Of a DNA stretch of 64,000 nt, positions 45,737 through 56,476 are shown in pieces. The position numbers and the translations under genes were made by a program. Below the pieces are notes generated by a model, which was not told where the DNA came from, did not search any database, and was given only the letters and a program-made list of their open reading frames with translations. Source of the stretch: Phytophthora hibernalis (taxonomy: Eukaryota; Oomycota; Peronosporomycetes; Peronosporales; Peronosporaceae); assembly GCA_012656075.1 (NCBI GenBank), contig JAAKBF010000343.1, positions 1-64,000 of the forward strand, read 5' to 3'. How positions within the stretch are numbered: position 1 is the first letter of the stretch; each line of letters opens with the position of its first letter.

Positions 45737-46478
45737 ATGTCCCGCGATCGCTGCAGCGACGCCGCCCTGGCTCGCGCCGTAGAGCGCGTCGTGGTTGACG
45801 GTGATCGCGCCGCACTCGTCGCCCGAGAGCAGCACATCCCGTACCGTTCGCTGCTCCTGTACGTGGCGCGTCATCGCCGCGGAGAGTCCATCGCCGGCAA
45901 GCGCCGCGGTCCTCAGCCAGCCTTAACTCAAGACGGAGAACAACAATTGCTGCACTGGATGCGCGAACTGCAAGCTGCAGGGTTGCCTGTGAGGAGACGC
46001 GAGTTGATAGTGAAGGCCAATGAAGTTCTGAGTCTCGGCGGATCAGATACACAGGTTTCTTCAGGGTGGTACAGCAGATTCAGGGACAGACACCCGGAGA
46101 TTTCAGGTCCAGGGACGGATTTAATCGTTGCAGAAAGAGAAGCAGAAGAAGAGAAGGAGAAAGAGAAAAAAAGAGGAAGGGAAGACCCGAGAGCAGTTGG
46201 AGAGAGAAGGACTACTGCTCACGCCTGTTGAGAAGGCGGTGTTTGCTGTTCAGGAGAGTTACGCTGGCTCGTGGCCTGCACAGGACGTGGTGGATGCCTT
46301 TGATCTGATGTTGGACACGGGGAAAGCCGATATGTTCTTGGTCATGGCACCGGGGAACTACGGGATATGTGGATCAGGAAACAGCTGAGGCAGAGGCAGA
46401 GAACTTCGACGAGACATTGAGATTTTGGGGCAACAGAATGAGGTTCTTATTTGCATCTATCTACTGGAACTGGATTAG
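45737..46478 (+). CDS. CENP-B/Tc5-type HTH DNA-binding protein, frameshifted 3' part
   Basis: From the ATG at 45737 (MSRDRCSDAALARAVERVVV) the protein has a first HTH-like region and an HTH_Tnp_Tc5 domain (QPALTQDGEQQLLHWMRELQ to GWYSRFRDRHPEIS). Such domains bind DNA in CENP-B and pogo/Tc5 transposases. After the Lys/Glu tract the printed frame stops at 46229-46231. The neighbouring frame continues convincingly with VEKAVFAVQESYAGSWPAQD and DLMLDTGKADMFLVMAP, and a third ends GQQNEVLICIYLLELD at 46476-46478. It is either a domesticated gene with indels in the purine-rich runs or a decayed transposon gene; no DDE domain follows. Its last codon overlaps the alternative stop of the convergent gene. 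Confidence 0.6.
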
Positions 46479-48837
46479 GCACCGAAGTTGAAGGCGAAGC
46501 CGGTCTTCTTGGTGGTCTTAGTTGGTTGGGGCTCGTCTTCCGAGTCTTCGGCGTCCTCGTCTTCGGCTTGACTCTCCTCATTGGAATATGTGTCGTCGTT
46601 CGACTCTTCTCCTTCGTCAGCGCGTTCCAGTTACTCTTGACAGCAACGACGGTGTCATCCGTGTCGGGCTCCTGTAGCTCGCGGTAATAGGCGTCGTTCT
46701 CAAAAACGCGGTCGTATGCTGAGTCAGAGGTTAGCTCTTCCAGGAATACCAGACGTGCTGCGTGCTCAGCGGCGTGGCCAACTGCATCTTGTTCTGCGCA
46801 CGTGGTCGAACAATACACGTTGGTCTTGCAGATCACGCAGCGTCGCAGTGGCTCGCATTCCTCGGCGGCCTCCGACAGAGTCTTGTCACAATGGAAGCAG
46901 CTCATCGCGCGCCATGCCGCAGATTCAGCGTCATTTGCCTTGCGTCGCCACACTGTGAGTCCATAAGCCGAGTTGCCCCAGTTGGGCAGTGCAATCTCCT
47001 GCTCCAGTACAAACCGGCGCTGGAGCTCACCCTCGAAGCGACGGTCGCCCGTATCACCCTGCCACTCACCAACGTGAAGTATCACGTCACCCTGGAATAA
47101 CTGCACACTGCGGACGGCCATGGCATCACCCGGTGGCGGGTAGCACAGGAACAGGCTGCGTCCGGCCATGCCATCCTGGCCAAGCACTTCGGGGCCTCCA
47201 CGACCTACAGAGCAGAATGGGGGAACATGACCGTGGTAAGCGTTTCCGTCTGAACCCTCAGCACTCGGTGGGCACTTATCGTAAGCAACGACATCCACGT
47301 CGGCGCGCTGCAGCAGCGAACTCCAATAGCCGGTACCAGCACCAACTTCGACAATAGGCGCGTGCTTCGCCATAACATTCAGCGCCTCCTGCGTAGGAGT
47401 TGCGTACGCGTACAAATGACAGCACCAGTCACGGCAGTTGTTGCGCCACTGCGCTAAAATCGGGTAGCTGGGCATCTCCATCAACGTAGACGACGCGCCT
47501 CCCTCGGCAACATCGGGACGAGCACTGCTATTTCTCTCGCGGCGGTAGTTCTTCTTCTGCGGCTTCTTCTTGCTACCCTTGGCTTTCTTGCTGGCAGCCG
47601 GTTCACTACCCTTCGGAGCCGCGAGAACAGCATCCATTTCGCCATCCATGCCAACGCCTTCTTCGTAAAAGAGGCGCACACCCTCACGCAGTCTGGAGTG
47701 GTAGATAGCAAGCAGCGGGTTCTCGCCTTCATGCTGAGCAGCGCGCAGTCGCTCACGAGCGATTTCATCTTGTGAGGTTGACGACTCAATTGGAAGTGCC
47801 AACGCCTTGATCAATCGAGACGAAGCATTTGCTCCAGACAGCTCGCGGTTCACGAATCTTTCAAGCTGCCACGTGCTCTCCGACGTGAACTGTTCAAGCT
47901 CTTTCAAGTACTTTTCCGGTGACGGCACAGCCCCATTTGCACGTCCATACAGCACCAGCGCAGCGTAGTACGTCTGGAAGTACATTTGGTCGCAGACACA
48001 AGCCAACGAGATCGGCAGTTCGTCTCGCGACGCAGTGCCCACCGCCTGCTGAGCCTTGCGTAGCTGTGTCTGCAAGTCCGTCAGCAGCTGCATCTCCTGC
48101 CGTACTTCGTCCGTCGACTTCTGTCCATTCTGAGTTCCACCAGCAGCAAACTGTCGCTTGAGGTGCAGCAGCACCGCCTCCAGTCGTTCCAGCGCCGACT
48201 TGGTCCACACTCGGCTCTTGAAGATGCTGGCTCCGATCCTGCCAAGGCGAATGATCTGGAACAGCGTCTGCAGTAGTCTCTGTCCTCCACTGGGCAGCGC
48301 CGCAGCACTATCAACATCTTCTCGCAGCACCACGGCATGCTGCAGCACTCCGTGCTGGCACTTGTGGCACTGAGCCTTCTCGATCAAGTCCTTCCTGGTT
48401 GTGTCTGCCTCGTCTCGCTCTTGTAGTTCCAGAGACCGTGAGCCATTGACACACGTGCAGCCAGGCACGCCACAGGCTCGAAGCGCACAGGTATCCGGCA
48501 GTACAGCTGCCAACCGCTTGAGTACGAGCTTCTGGGCGTCCTCTGGGTCCTCCAGCTCACTCTGCGGTGGATTCAAGTCCAGCAACTTAACACGTGCTGG
48601 AAGTTTGCTTGAGTTGCTGACAAGTTGGGTCTTGGCGCCCGGAAGCTGCCGCCGCCGCGTCTTCTTGCTCTGCTTACGTTGCTGCACGTGCGAGGCCACG
48701 TCCCCGTCCACGTCCAGCCCGTACTCGGCCGCCAGCGCCGCCATCTCGTCCTCTATGAAGGCGATCTCTCCCGCCTGGAAGCCCAAGTGCCCGGCCTTGC
48801 GCTTACGACCGCTTCCTGACTTGCTCTTCTTGCCCAT
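46447..48837 (-). CDS. Methyltransferase-like protein with C-terminal MYND-type zinc finger
   Basis: About 796 residues from the internal start MGKKSKSGSGRKRKAGHLGF at 48837. The longer frame to 49023 is probably 5' UTR. The N-terminus is very basic (nuclear-type). A Cys pair region (CGVPGCTC) and long helical middle follow. Around residue 494 lies a Rossmann-type SAM-binding motif (IVEVGAGTGYWSSLLQ), and around 644-690 a Cys/His cluster (CFHCDK, CVICKTNVYCSTTC, H) fits a MYND finger. This suggests a SAM-dependent methyltransferase; its substrate is unknown. The printed C-terminus (Pro/Arg/Lys-rich) may be wrong. One extra base near 46631 would open an acidic tail ending KKTGFAFNFGA with stop at 46475-46477. 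It is divergent from the bZIP gene. Confidence 0.75.
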   Translation of the reverse strand: MGKKSKSGSGRKRKAGHLGFQAGEIAFIEDEMAALAAEYGLDVDGDVASHVQQRKQSKKTRRRQLPGAKTQLVSNSSKLPARVKLLDLNPPQSELEDPEDAQKLVLKRLAAVLPDTCALRACGVPGCTCVNGSRSLELQERDEADTTRKDLIEKAQCHKCQHGVLQHAVVLREDVDSAAALPSGGQRLLQTLFQIIRLGRIGASIFKSRVWTKSALERLEAVLLHLKRQFAAGGTQNGQKSTDEVRQEMQLLTDLQTQLRKAQQAVGTASRDELPISLACVCDQMYFQTYYAALVLYGRANGAVPSPEKYLKELEQFTSESTWQLERFVNRELSGANASSRLIKALALPIESSTSQDEIARERLRAAQHEGENPLLAIYHSRLREGVRLFYEEGVGMDGEMDAVLAAPKGSEPAASKKAKGSKKKPQKKNYRRERNSSARPDVAEGGASSTLMEMPSYPILAQWRNNCRDWCCHLYAYATPTQEALNVMAKHAPIVEVGAGTGYWSSLLQRADVDVVAYDKCPPSAEGSDGNAYHGHVPPFCSVGRGGPEVLGQDGMAGRSLFLCYPPPGDAMAVRSVQLFQGDVILHVGEWQGDTGDRRFEGELQRRFVLEQEIALPNWGNSAYGLTVWRRKANDAESAAWRAMSCFHCDKTLSEAAEECEPLRRCVICKTNVYCSTTCAEQDAVGHAAEHAARLVFLEELTSDSAYDRVFENDAYYRELQEPDTDDTVVAVKSNWNALTKEKSRTTTHIPMRRVKPKTRTPKTRKTSPNQLRPPRRPASPSTSVPNPVPVDRCK

Positions 48838-49086
48838 GACTGACGTCGATTCAACAATGCACTGGTTGGTGGCGGATGCAACGTCGTACCGGAAAGATGG
48901 TACATGCTTCAGATTGTGTTTCACACACCATGTGCAGGTTGAAGTTGGTTGACGGCAGTTCACTTTCGAGTGTCGCCAAGAAATGTCAAGGGGAATTGGT
49001 TGAATGCATACCGACCTGAGCATAAAAACAGCAAAATGGACCTGGTTAAAGAATAAATTGACTTCGGGTCAATTCCAAGCGGAGTA

Positions 49087-50733
49087 TACCTTTGCCCGAC
49101 CAAGATGGTGCAGTGCCACTTCAATGTGGTTATTTTGAAAATTTAAAAACAGAATTTTTGATTAGCAAAATTCATGTTACTAGCGAAATGCAAAATGGCG
49201 GAAACCAAGAGCAAAATGGCTCTTCACGAAGGCACAAATTAGGTGCCGTACTGCATGTCTTCCTTGCGCTCAGCAGCTGCAACCGCGTGTTGACAGTGTA
49301 GCGCCATCTTGTTCACAAGCCGTAAATCCATGCAGCTGATGCATCGCTTCGCTGCACGCTCCAAAATCGCCATTCGAGCCGCCGCGATTGTCCCACGAGG
49401 ACGAACAGCGACCAGCTCTTCGCGAGACAAGGCGAGATCACCCTTGATCTTCACCTTGAGAACGCTAAAACAACCTGTAGCATCAGATCGGCAGCTTGTT
49501 AGTCATTTACGCGATTTAGTGTCTTACCTTCAATTGGATTGCACATTGGGGAGTATGGTGCTAAACGTAGGAGAACCAGGTCGTCGTGCTCGATGACGCG
49601 CTCTTCCGTCTGGCTATGAGCGGGGGCGTTGTCGAGCACGACAACCACCTTTTGCCCTGAACGTGCTCGTGGAAGGTGGGCAAGGACTTGACCTTCTCGT
49701 AAAGTTCGTCGACGAAATCTACGTTGACATCCATTCGGATGCTTCCTCGCTCCACGCTATAGTGCACCAGACCGACCTCAGTCGAAACAGCGCACTGCAC
49801 CTGCAGATTTGCACCCTTGGAGTGGGGCAACACGACCGTCGTACTCTCTCCCTGTTTAGCACGTCCTTGACTGCGCTTACAGTACACGTTAAAGTTCGTT
49901 TCATCGTAGTACACGATGAAATTCCCCTCGTGCATGTACTTCCGCAGCTCTTTAGCAAAAGTCATGCGCTTTGCTTTGTTAGCCTCATTATTGCAGGTCA
50001 TTGGCTCTACGCGGATCTACATCATTGGAATAAATACACTCGTAGTTAGTTTAGCATATCTAACAATATTAATAGGACAACATACCTGTTTGGTTGTGTA
50101 CAGCATGCCTATGAGCTTGTTGCTGATAGTCGTCGTGCTCAAATCCACGCCGAAGTCGAAGCGAACCATGTCCTTCATTGCGGCGAGGGTGTACGTGCAG
50201 TTATCGTTGAGGTACTCCTCGAGAGCAGCCTCAATTACTGGGGTACATTTGACGCAGGAACGCCGCGATCCTCCGCGAGGACGCAACTCCACTCGCCCAG
50301 ACTCAACAATTCGGCGCGCCGACGTAGGGAGGATCCCATTGTGGGCGGCCACGAGCATCCAATCGCCGCCACTGCGGTACGAGTCGAGCAAGCGTGCTCG
50401 TGCAGCGGCTGGGTGTGGTGGCCTTGGCATCGAATGGCGGCGGGGAGGCTGGTCGACAGGGAGGTTGTTGGGAAGTCAGAGGATTTGCCAGCTTAAGAGA
50501 GCTCGTAGTGGTGCAGCGTCGTTTTCGCGCGCGCGCCAAAGTTCCCGCCAACTCGATTGGTTATGCGCGCTCCCCACCCACCTTGCACCACGATTAAACC
50601 ACTTTGGACTTGGAAAGACAAAATTCATGAAGTAGCAGATATTCTAATGTAATTGTTGAGTTTGATTTCCGAAAGTTTTATGGTACTTCACCACATTGAA
50701 GTGGCATCGCACCATCTTGGTCGGGCAAAGGTG
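49087..50733. mobile_element. Tc1/mariner-type element, copy 2
   Basis: The left end (TACCTTTGCCCGACCAAGAT) and the right end (reverse complement, ending ..CAAAGGTG at 50733) match over about 42 bases. TA flanks both (49085-49086, 50734-50735). The outermost bases are the same family as copy 1 (CACCTTTGCC). It carries a spliced transposase on minus. Confidence 0.9.
49239..50430 (-). pseudogene. Tc1/mariner DDE transposase, three exons, one frameshift
   Basis: Exons: 50430-50086, 50016-49528 and 49474-49239. Introns start GTATGT and GTAAGA and end ATGTAG and CTACAG (69 and 53 nt). The N-terminal HTH-like part begins MPRPPHPAAARARLLDSYRS, with CVKCTPVIEAALEEYLNDNC following. Catalytic blocks: YYDETNFNVY, VVVLDNAPAH (in the neighbouring frame) and CNPIEG. 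The only break in exon 2 is the four-base run 49650-49653 just before the second Asp block; one more base restores the phase required by intron 2. It is otherwise far better preserved than copy 1 and close to functional. Confidence 0.85.
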
Positions 50734-50874
50734 TAGAATCTCCTGCCCGTTAGGCGATGAAATCATCGACTTTTCCACGGTGAGCCGTCTCGTCGCAGAT
50801 TCACACGCTCGAAGCACGAAACCCTTCTGCACCCGATTCCATCAGTCGTGTTTTGTCTTTCTCGATAAAGTGTC

Positions 50875-52196
50875 ATGTCGAGGCAACCGAGAGACTTGTT
50901 CGACTCAAATGTGGATGACGACGCCATGATGCGGGAGATTTTGGAGTTGCTCGCGACGGATAGCTCGAGTCCTGACCACGGTCGAGTTGATTCTACATCT
51001 ATGGGCTGCACTACTGCCGGTCATTGCCCGTCGGGAGAAAGCAACCAAGACTGTGAAGGTTCATCGGGTTGTCCTAGAGACGAGGTGGCGGATGATTTGA
51101 GAGCGGCGAGCCTGCTAAGCGAATCGTTCCCGTCGACAAATGACGATTGTGATCTGGAGGAAAAGCAGCGGCCAGCATATGGAGAAGGAGCAGGTGTACA
51201 GGAGGAGGGAGTACTAGACGTCACTCAGCAAAACCCCATGTATGTACCGCACCCCCTGTTCCCTACACTCGCTAACTTGATCGTATTTGATTTTAACAAG
51301 AAGTGTACATCATCTATTGTCTACCAACATGCAGTCTGAAACGTGCTCTTAACTTGTGTTGGTGTCATTGTTTTATTCTTCACGTGCAGGCACAACCTTT
51401 TGACCCCCTTGCTCACTCAGAGCCAACAAGACCTCCACAGCCCAGGTACTAACCAAGCACTGATTCCTTAGCGCCGTGGCCTACTATCCACTATCAGTTC
51501 ATGTACGTGCGAATTTTACTCGGATTTACGAGCTGCTAGCGCGCTAACTGCCTGTACGTTTCAACAGAATTATTTGCTGAAGATTCAGGGCTGATTGCAT
51601 TTGCCTCTGTGGTACCTCCAAGGTTTTCACCGCCTCCGTCTTCAGGGTGGTGGAGCAGACACGTGGACGGCCACGTCCCGCAATCAAAGAAAACGGGATA
51701 CAGACAGGAAAGAATCGGCTTCTTGTGTCCTTCCGACAGGTCAACGGGTCCATGTGATGGATTCCGAAGAGTTTGACCAGCTTCGACGCAAGCTACGGAT
51801 GCAGACGGCGTCGCGGCGATATCGTAGACGCAAAAAGTAAGTTAAGCGCTATTTCGAAGATACCGCAAGCTATCCCGATCCCATTCTTTTCCAACTGTCT
51901 AGGAGGAAACTCGAAAGCAGAAAATGCAGATGCAAGAACTCCAAGTGGAGCTAGTGCGCTTACAAGAGCTCGAAGCGCAGTCGAAGCAGTATCAGCAGCG
52001 CTCTGTCGAATCGATGGAAGAAGAACTCAAGTTGCACAAAGCGGAAGTTGCTGAGCTCTCGAAAAAATGCAAGATGCAGCCAAAGAGGAACTGGACTGGG
52101 TATGGTACCGTTGTGGTGGTATCTCAAAATTGTTTCTGATAGTGTATATGTTGGCGATTTGTTTAGATCACCATGATGAGGAGTCTGCAAAAGTGA
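50875..52196 (+). CDS. bZIP transcription factor with atypical basic region
   Basis: A predicted nuclear DNA-binding dimer. The first exon starts MSRQPRDLFDSNVDDDAMMR (acidic, Ser-rich), with a donor GTATGT at 51240 and an acceptor at 51389; the middle exons are uncertain. The bZIP part follows: EEFDQLRRKLRMQTASRRYR-RRKK (51750-51836), then after an intron the leucine-zipper coiled coil MQMQELQVELVRLQELEAQ to 52100. A last intron (52100-52166) leads to a short end and stop at 52194-52196. In the basic-region pattern N-x7-R the Asn is Met (M-Q-T-A-S-R-R-Y-R). Oomycete bZIPs are known for substitutions at this residue. Two A runs (51832-51836, 52062-52067) each seem one base short; correcting them keeps the zipper in frame. 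Confidence 0.72.
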
Positions 52197-52500
52197 AACA
52201 GTGTGGACTTCACATTGTTGCTCCACACTGTGGAGCACCGTCTTAGCGAAAAGGAGTCGCTAAACCAGTTTTCTTTTTTTCAATTCAGCATACAATCAGT
52301 CTTCGTCTGATCTACTATCGCGAAACACCTAAAACAATACTACGTAGTAGTCAATATGGACAGCTTACAAGGAATACTTCAATTGGCACACAAAATTGGT
52401 GAATGAATATCAATTGTGCCGTTGCTTTACTGACCCGCAGCAAGGCCCACTTCGCTACCAACGATTGTAGAAATTTTCTCACGAGACCCAGACGTCAACC

Positions 52501-54628
52501 TTAGAGCAACTGTACCATGTGCTTCAGCATCGAAGAGTTGACGGCCTTGTGTGTGCCTGGAGGGCAGAGCAATTCGTCTTGGGCGTCCATCCACTGTTTG
52601 CTACCGTCCACGTCAACCTCGATCCGAAGTCGGCCGTCAACCTCGCACGCTTCACAAGCCGTAACAATAGCGTTGCACCATTCGGGGTATCTCTTCGTGG
52701 TGACATTCCGACCCACCATCACAGTATTACCCATCTTTAGGTTTCGCCAGTTCCGCACGTGGGTGTGCAGCGGCGCAATTCGAGTTGAAGTGCGTTCAAT
52801 CCACTCATCCCATTTGGACGTCCAACCACGATAGTGAAGCTTCACCAGCGTTGAGCTCAGTGCCAACACGCGCGATTCATACCTACATGGCAAAAGTTGT
52901 TAGTATTTGGTCGATCAGAGGAACCATAGTTGCGTAGCGGATCATCATTCAAACGCACCAAACATTATCCGTGTCACGAGCATCAATTAGCTGGCCGATC
53001 TGAAGCTCATAGCGCCAAGAATCCTCCTCGCTGACGGTTGAATCCATTTGGCCACTCAAAACCTCCGTCGTTGTAATAAACATTTGATCGATTGGCGGTG
53101 GCACGGTGCCTTGGCTATTTGCTGCAGGATAAGCACTGGCACTACTCGCATCACTTATGTCAGATACAGTCGCTTCGCTTTCTGCAAGTGTGGTATCGGC
53201 TTCATTATTGCCTTCTGCCGTATCTGTAGTCTCAATTTCTTCATCGCCGCAGCCATCATCAACCACACACCACTCATCGCCATCTGCATCACTGCTTACT
53301 AAATGCACGGCATGTGTGGCTTCGCGCAGAGAGTCCACTTCGCTTACAGCCTCATCTTCTTGTGAAGGTGGGGACAGCAAGTCCTCGGGTCGCTCAAAGT
53401 AGTTAAAGAGTAGGGAAGGAGGTGTCACAAACACCTTCGAAGCCACTTTCTCCCCGGCGTTGACAGCTTTGTGCGTACCCTTTGGACAAATTAGTTCGTC
53501 CTGCGCATCCAACCACTTCTTTTTGCCATCAACTTCCACTTCAATCTGAAGCAAGCCGCCATCCTTATCACAAGCAGTTACGCAAGCATTCCGCCACTCC
53601 GGGTACTTTTTCCCAGGCACTTCAGCGCCCACCATAACTTCATCGCCGACCTGAAAGACTCGCCAGTTAGGCACTTTTGTATGCAGCGGTGCTAGACGCC
53701 CTGAAGTCCGGTGCAGCCACTCGTCCCACTTCGAGGTCCATCCACGATAGTGCACTCTCACGTGCACCGCGTCCATATCCACGACGCGAGACTCGTACCA
53801 ACGTCTGTCCGTATCCATAGCATCGACCAATTGGCCGATCTGGAGGTGGAAACGCCAAGCAACCTCCTGTATGTTGCTGTAAAACCTCCCACGACGCCAA
53901 TCCGTCAGCTCTCCACCTCGTGGGACTTCAAATTTACTCTCCACCAGCAGTTGGCCCCACTCCTGGTCTTCAACTAGCTCCAACTGGGACGTGAACAGCA
54001 GTCTGGCCGCACCAGAGTCGTCGTCAGTCTTCTCCGTCGAATAAATCTCTTGATTTTCTGCAACTGTTGCAACAGGCACCCACGGCGTCTTGTCGTCCGA
54101 GCGTTTACACACTTGGACGACGTCTCTGACGTTCTCTCGAGTCACTTGTGGGAACACCCCACGGAGCTGAGGCTGTGAGACGACCATCTCGTACAGCATC
54201 TGCTGCAGGTCCAGCTTGGAGGATCCTCTGTCTGCAGCCACCATCAGAGGTTTATGGTGCTCGTCCACGAGCTCAATGGGCTCCTTCAGTCCACTGTGCC
54301 ACACCAGCAACTGCATCATATCAAATTAAGTCAAAGAGACCCACTACACTACACAAAGGACGTTATTTGACTACCTGGAAGAGGCTCCAGTGTTGCTGTA
54401 TCATGGTCTGATTCGAATCTGATTCTTGCAGCTCTTGAAGCTCGTCTTCTGAGCTCGTGGCGGCCTCTTCTTCGTCCTGCATCTGATTCTGCGCCTCAAG
54501 ACGCCGTTTCTCCTGGACCCCTCGCCAGCGTTTTCAGGCTGTAGGTGACTACCGTCATCGCTGCCTACGACCAGCCAGTCATCGCCCTCGTAGCTCGCCG
54601 TGTCCTTCTTGCCCATTGGATCTCCCAA
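52501..54628 (-). CDS. Protein with two Tudor-knot/chromo-barrel-like repeats
   Basis: Exons: 54628-54375, 54310-52959 and 52882-52501, with introns GTAGTC..TGCAG and GTGCGT..TGTAG; about 662 residues. Exon 1 breaks at the four-base run 54531-54534, and one extra A leads into QEKRRLEAQNQMQDEEEAAT and on to HWSLFQ, which joins LLVWHSGLKEPIELVDEHHK. Two copies of a beta-barrel-like repeat occur at about residues 238-340 and 518-655. Each begins LQIGQL(V/I)DA-DT, continues WYESRV..VHYRGWTSKWDEW and ends YPEW..DAQDEL-CP-GTHKAV. 'HYRGW-SKWDEW' is typical of Tudor-knot/MBT-type modules that read methylated lysine or bind RNA. The linker is acidic. It is probably a chromatin or ubiquitin-pathway adaptor; this is an inference. 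Confidence 0.68.
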
Positions 54629-55193
54629 GTCTCTCCCAACGCAGCTCTTCGTGAATGGACGACGTTGAACTTGGCGAGAAAGGGCGTGCGGAACATTATT
54701 TGTGAAGTGGCCACACTAAGTTAGGTGCGGCACATGAACGGAAACTTCAACAACAAGTTGCCGTGTACCCACTTGCCCGGGCTTGGCTGACGTCATGGAG
54801 TGGACGATTGCGGCACTGAGTTTTAGTGTTTGAATTGTATCATGAAATGTGCATGGTATGATTGGTGCAACAGCATGTTGCTTGTATGTTGCTGCTCTTC
54901 GTACCAGTTCCAACCAAAGAGGTGAAATATCCATTCCGGACTGTGCATACTCCAGTCCAAATCGCACAAGCTTTGAGCACCGAATTTCCAGCGCGATCCG
55001 GAGACCAACCGTAATTGGTCCATTCAATTTCTTACCACCTGTCCATTGGTCACTTCGATTCTCTGTCAAATCGCATATTCGCACACACCGTCTCGTTTCT
55101 ACCCGAATTCATTAATTCTCACAGGTGCACACCCATCCTGCGCGACGTGATTATTGGCCAATTGAACATTGTGCGCCAAGGAAGCAGTGCAGG

Positions 55194-56318
55194 ATGCAGC
55201 GTCCAGCGACCACAACACCCGAGGCGGACCCGAACCGCCTCGTAGCCAGCGAAGAAGAGATGCTCCGTCTAGCTCCGATGCCGCACGAACGCGTCGTGTA
55301 CTGGGGCTCCGGCAGTCCGCAAGGTACGTCTCTCTATTATCTGAGACGTTGCAACTGTCCTAACTTTTCTGTTGTTTTAATCAGCGTGGCGGATCCTGAT
55401 CGCTCTGGAAGAGAAGAAGCTGCCGTACCGCAGTGTATGTGAGTTTCTCCAGTGGTGTACTCAAGTCGCCCTTCTTCCGGGCGTTAAACCGCGTATGCGC
55501 ATCCCCGTGCTCGTGGAACCCGTGGAACTGGCAGAAGAACAAGAAGAGGACCTGACGCCCAAGGTAAAGTGGCTGAGGCGGCCATGGGCATCTCCAAGCT
55601 CATGACGCAGCAGTACCGTACCATTGTGTACGAGTCCGGAGCCATCCTCGAGTATCTAGAGAAAAAGTACGTGGACGCACCGTGTATGCCGAACTCGCCG
55701 GCGCTGTATGCTGTGGCCCAGTCGCGACTGCATGAAGCCAACGAGATTTTGTCGGTCGTGGGAGACCTTGTGGTCTACTTGCGGCGATTCCCGCAGGACA
55801 AGCGCAATCCGGCTGTTGTGAACGCCAAGTGGGCTTGTGTCGAGAACGAGCTGAGTCTGTGGGAAGCTTACTTGGATGGCCACCAGTTCCTCGTGGACCA
55901 GGAGGTGCCGTATCTGTGCGATTTCACGCTCTTCACCAACGTCGCCTATGCTGTGAGGTGTGGCCTGCAGCTCGACGGACTCTACCCGCGGTTGGCAATG
56001 TTCTACGTGCGTCTGTGTGCGCGCGCGTCGATTGAGACGACGTGGCCGCCACACTGGAGAACTACATTCGGATCCAAAGTGCTCACCAAGACATGTTGTT
56101 ACTGCGGAGGACGCGCAGAGCAGCCGTGCGTGTGCAAACAGCGGCAGGTGGGGCCCCCACCATGGTGGCCCCGCATCCCGTGCGCCCCACTCAACAGTCA
56201 TCGTAATACTACCGTAGGAAAACTGCTCATCGAATCCAATGATCTGCGTTTACCTACGAATCGTGACGCGGAAATACAACGTAGTGCGTGCAGATTCCCA
56301 TTAGTCCGCTCACTCTGA
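55194..56318 (+). CDS. Glutathione S-transferase-like protein, frame breaks in 5' half
   Basis: GSTs conjugate glutathione to electrophiles in the cytosol. The start MQRPATTTPEADPNRLVASE at 55194 leads to VVYWGSGSPQ. An intron (GTACGT..AATCAG, about 55325-55384) joins it to WRILIALEEKKLPYRSV, the usual N-terminal thioredoxin-like opening. FSSGVLKSPFFRALN and (R)MRIPVLVEPVE follow after one or two frame changes (one at aaccgcg, a missing C). From 55569 the frame is open: YRTIVYESGAILEYLEKKYV (the ES-GAI-LEYLE signature), then the helical C-terminal domain to ARASIETTWPPHW. The tail after TWPPHW may be read-through of the true end. Probably functional if the breaks are base-call errors. Confidence 0.7.
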
Positions 56319-56476
56319 CCTGCAAATTACGAGTACGGGTGGCAGTTTTCAGATTGACCCAGCACAGTAACATTGCTCATCATTTTTTTAACGTTGCCGT
56401 GTTTCCTGCCATGATCAGTGATCTGGCAGGATCATTGATCACCTTGTTTTCCAGGACAAGACAACTTGCCCTCTCC

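Larger units (their letters stand above)
48838..50874. promoter_or_regulatory. Shared promoter region split by a mariner insertion
   Basis: The methyltransferase/MYND gene (-) and the bZIP gene (+) start on either side. Without the mariner element only about 390 bases would separate them, so this was probably a bidirectional promoter region. No core motif was identified. Confidence 0.45.
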
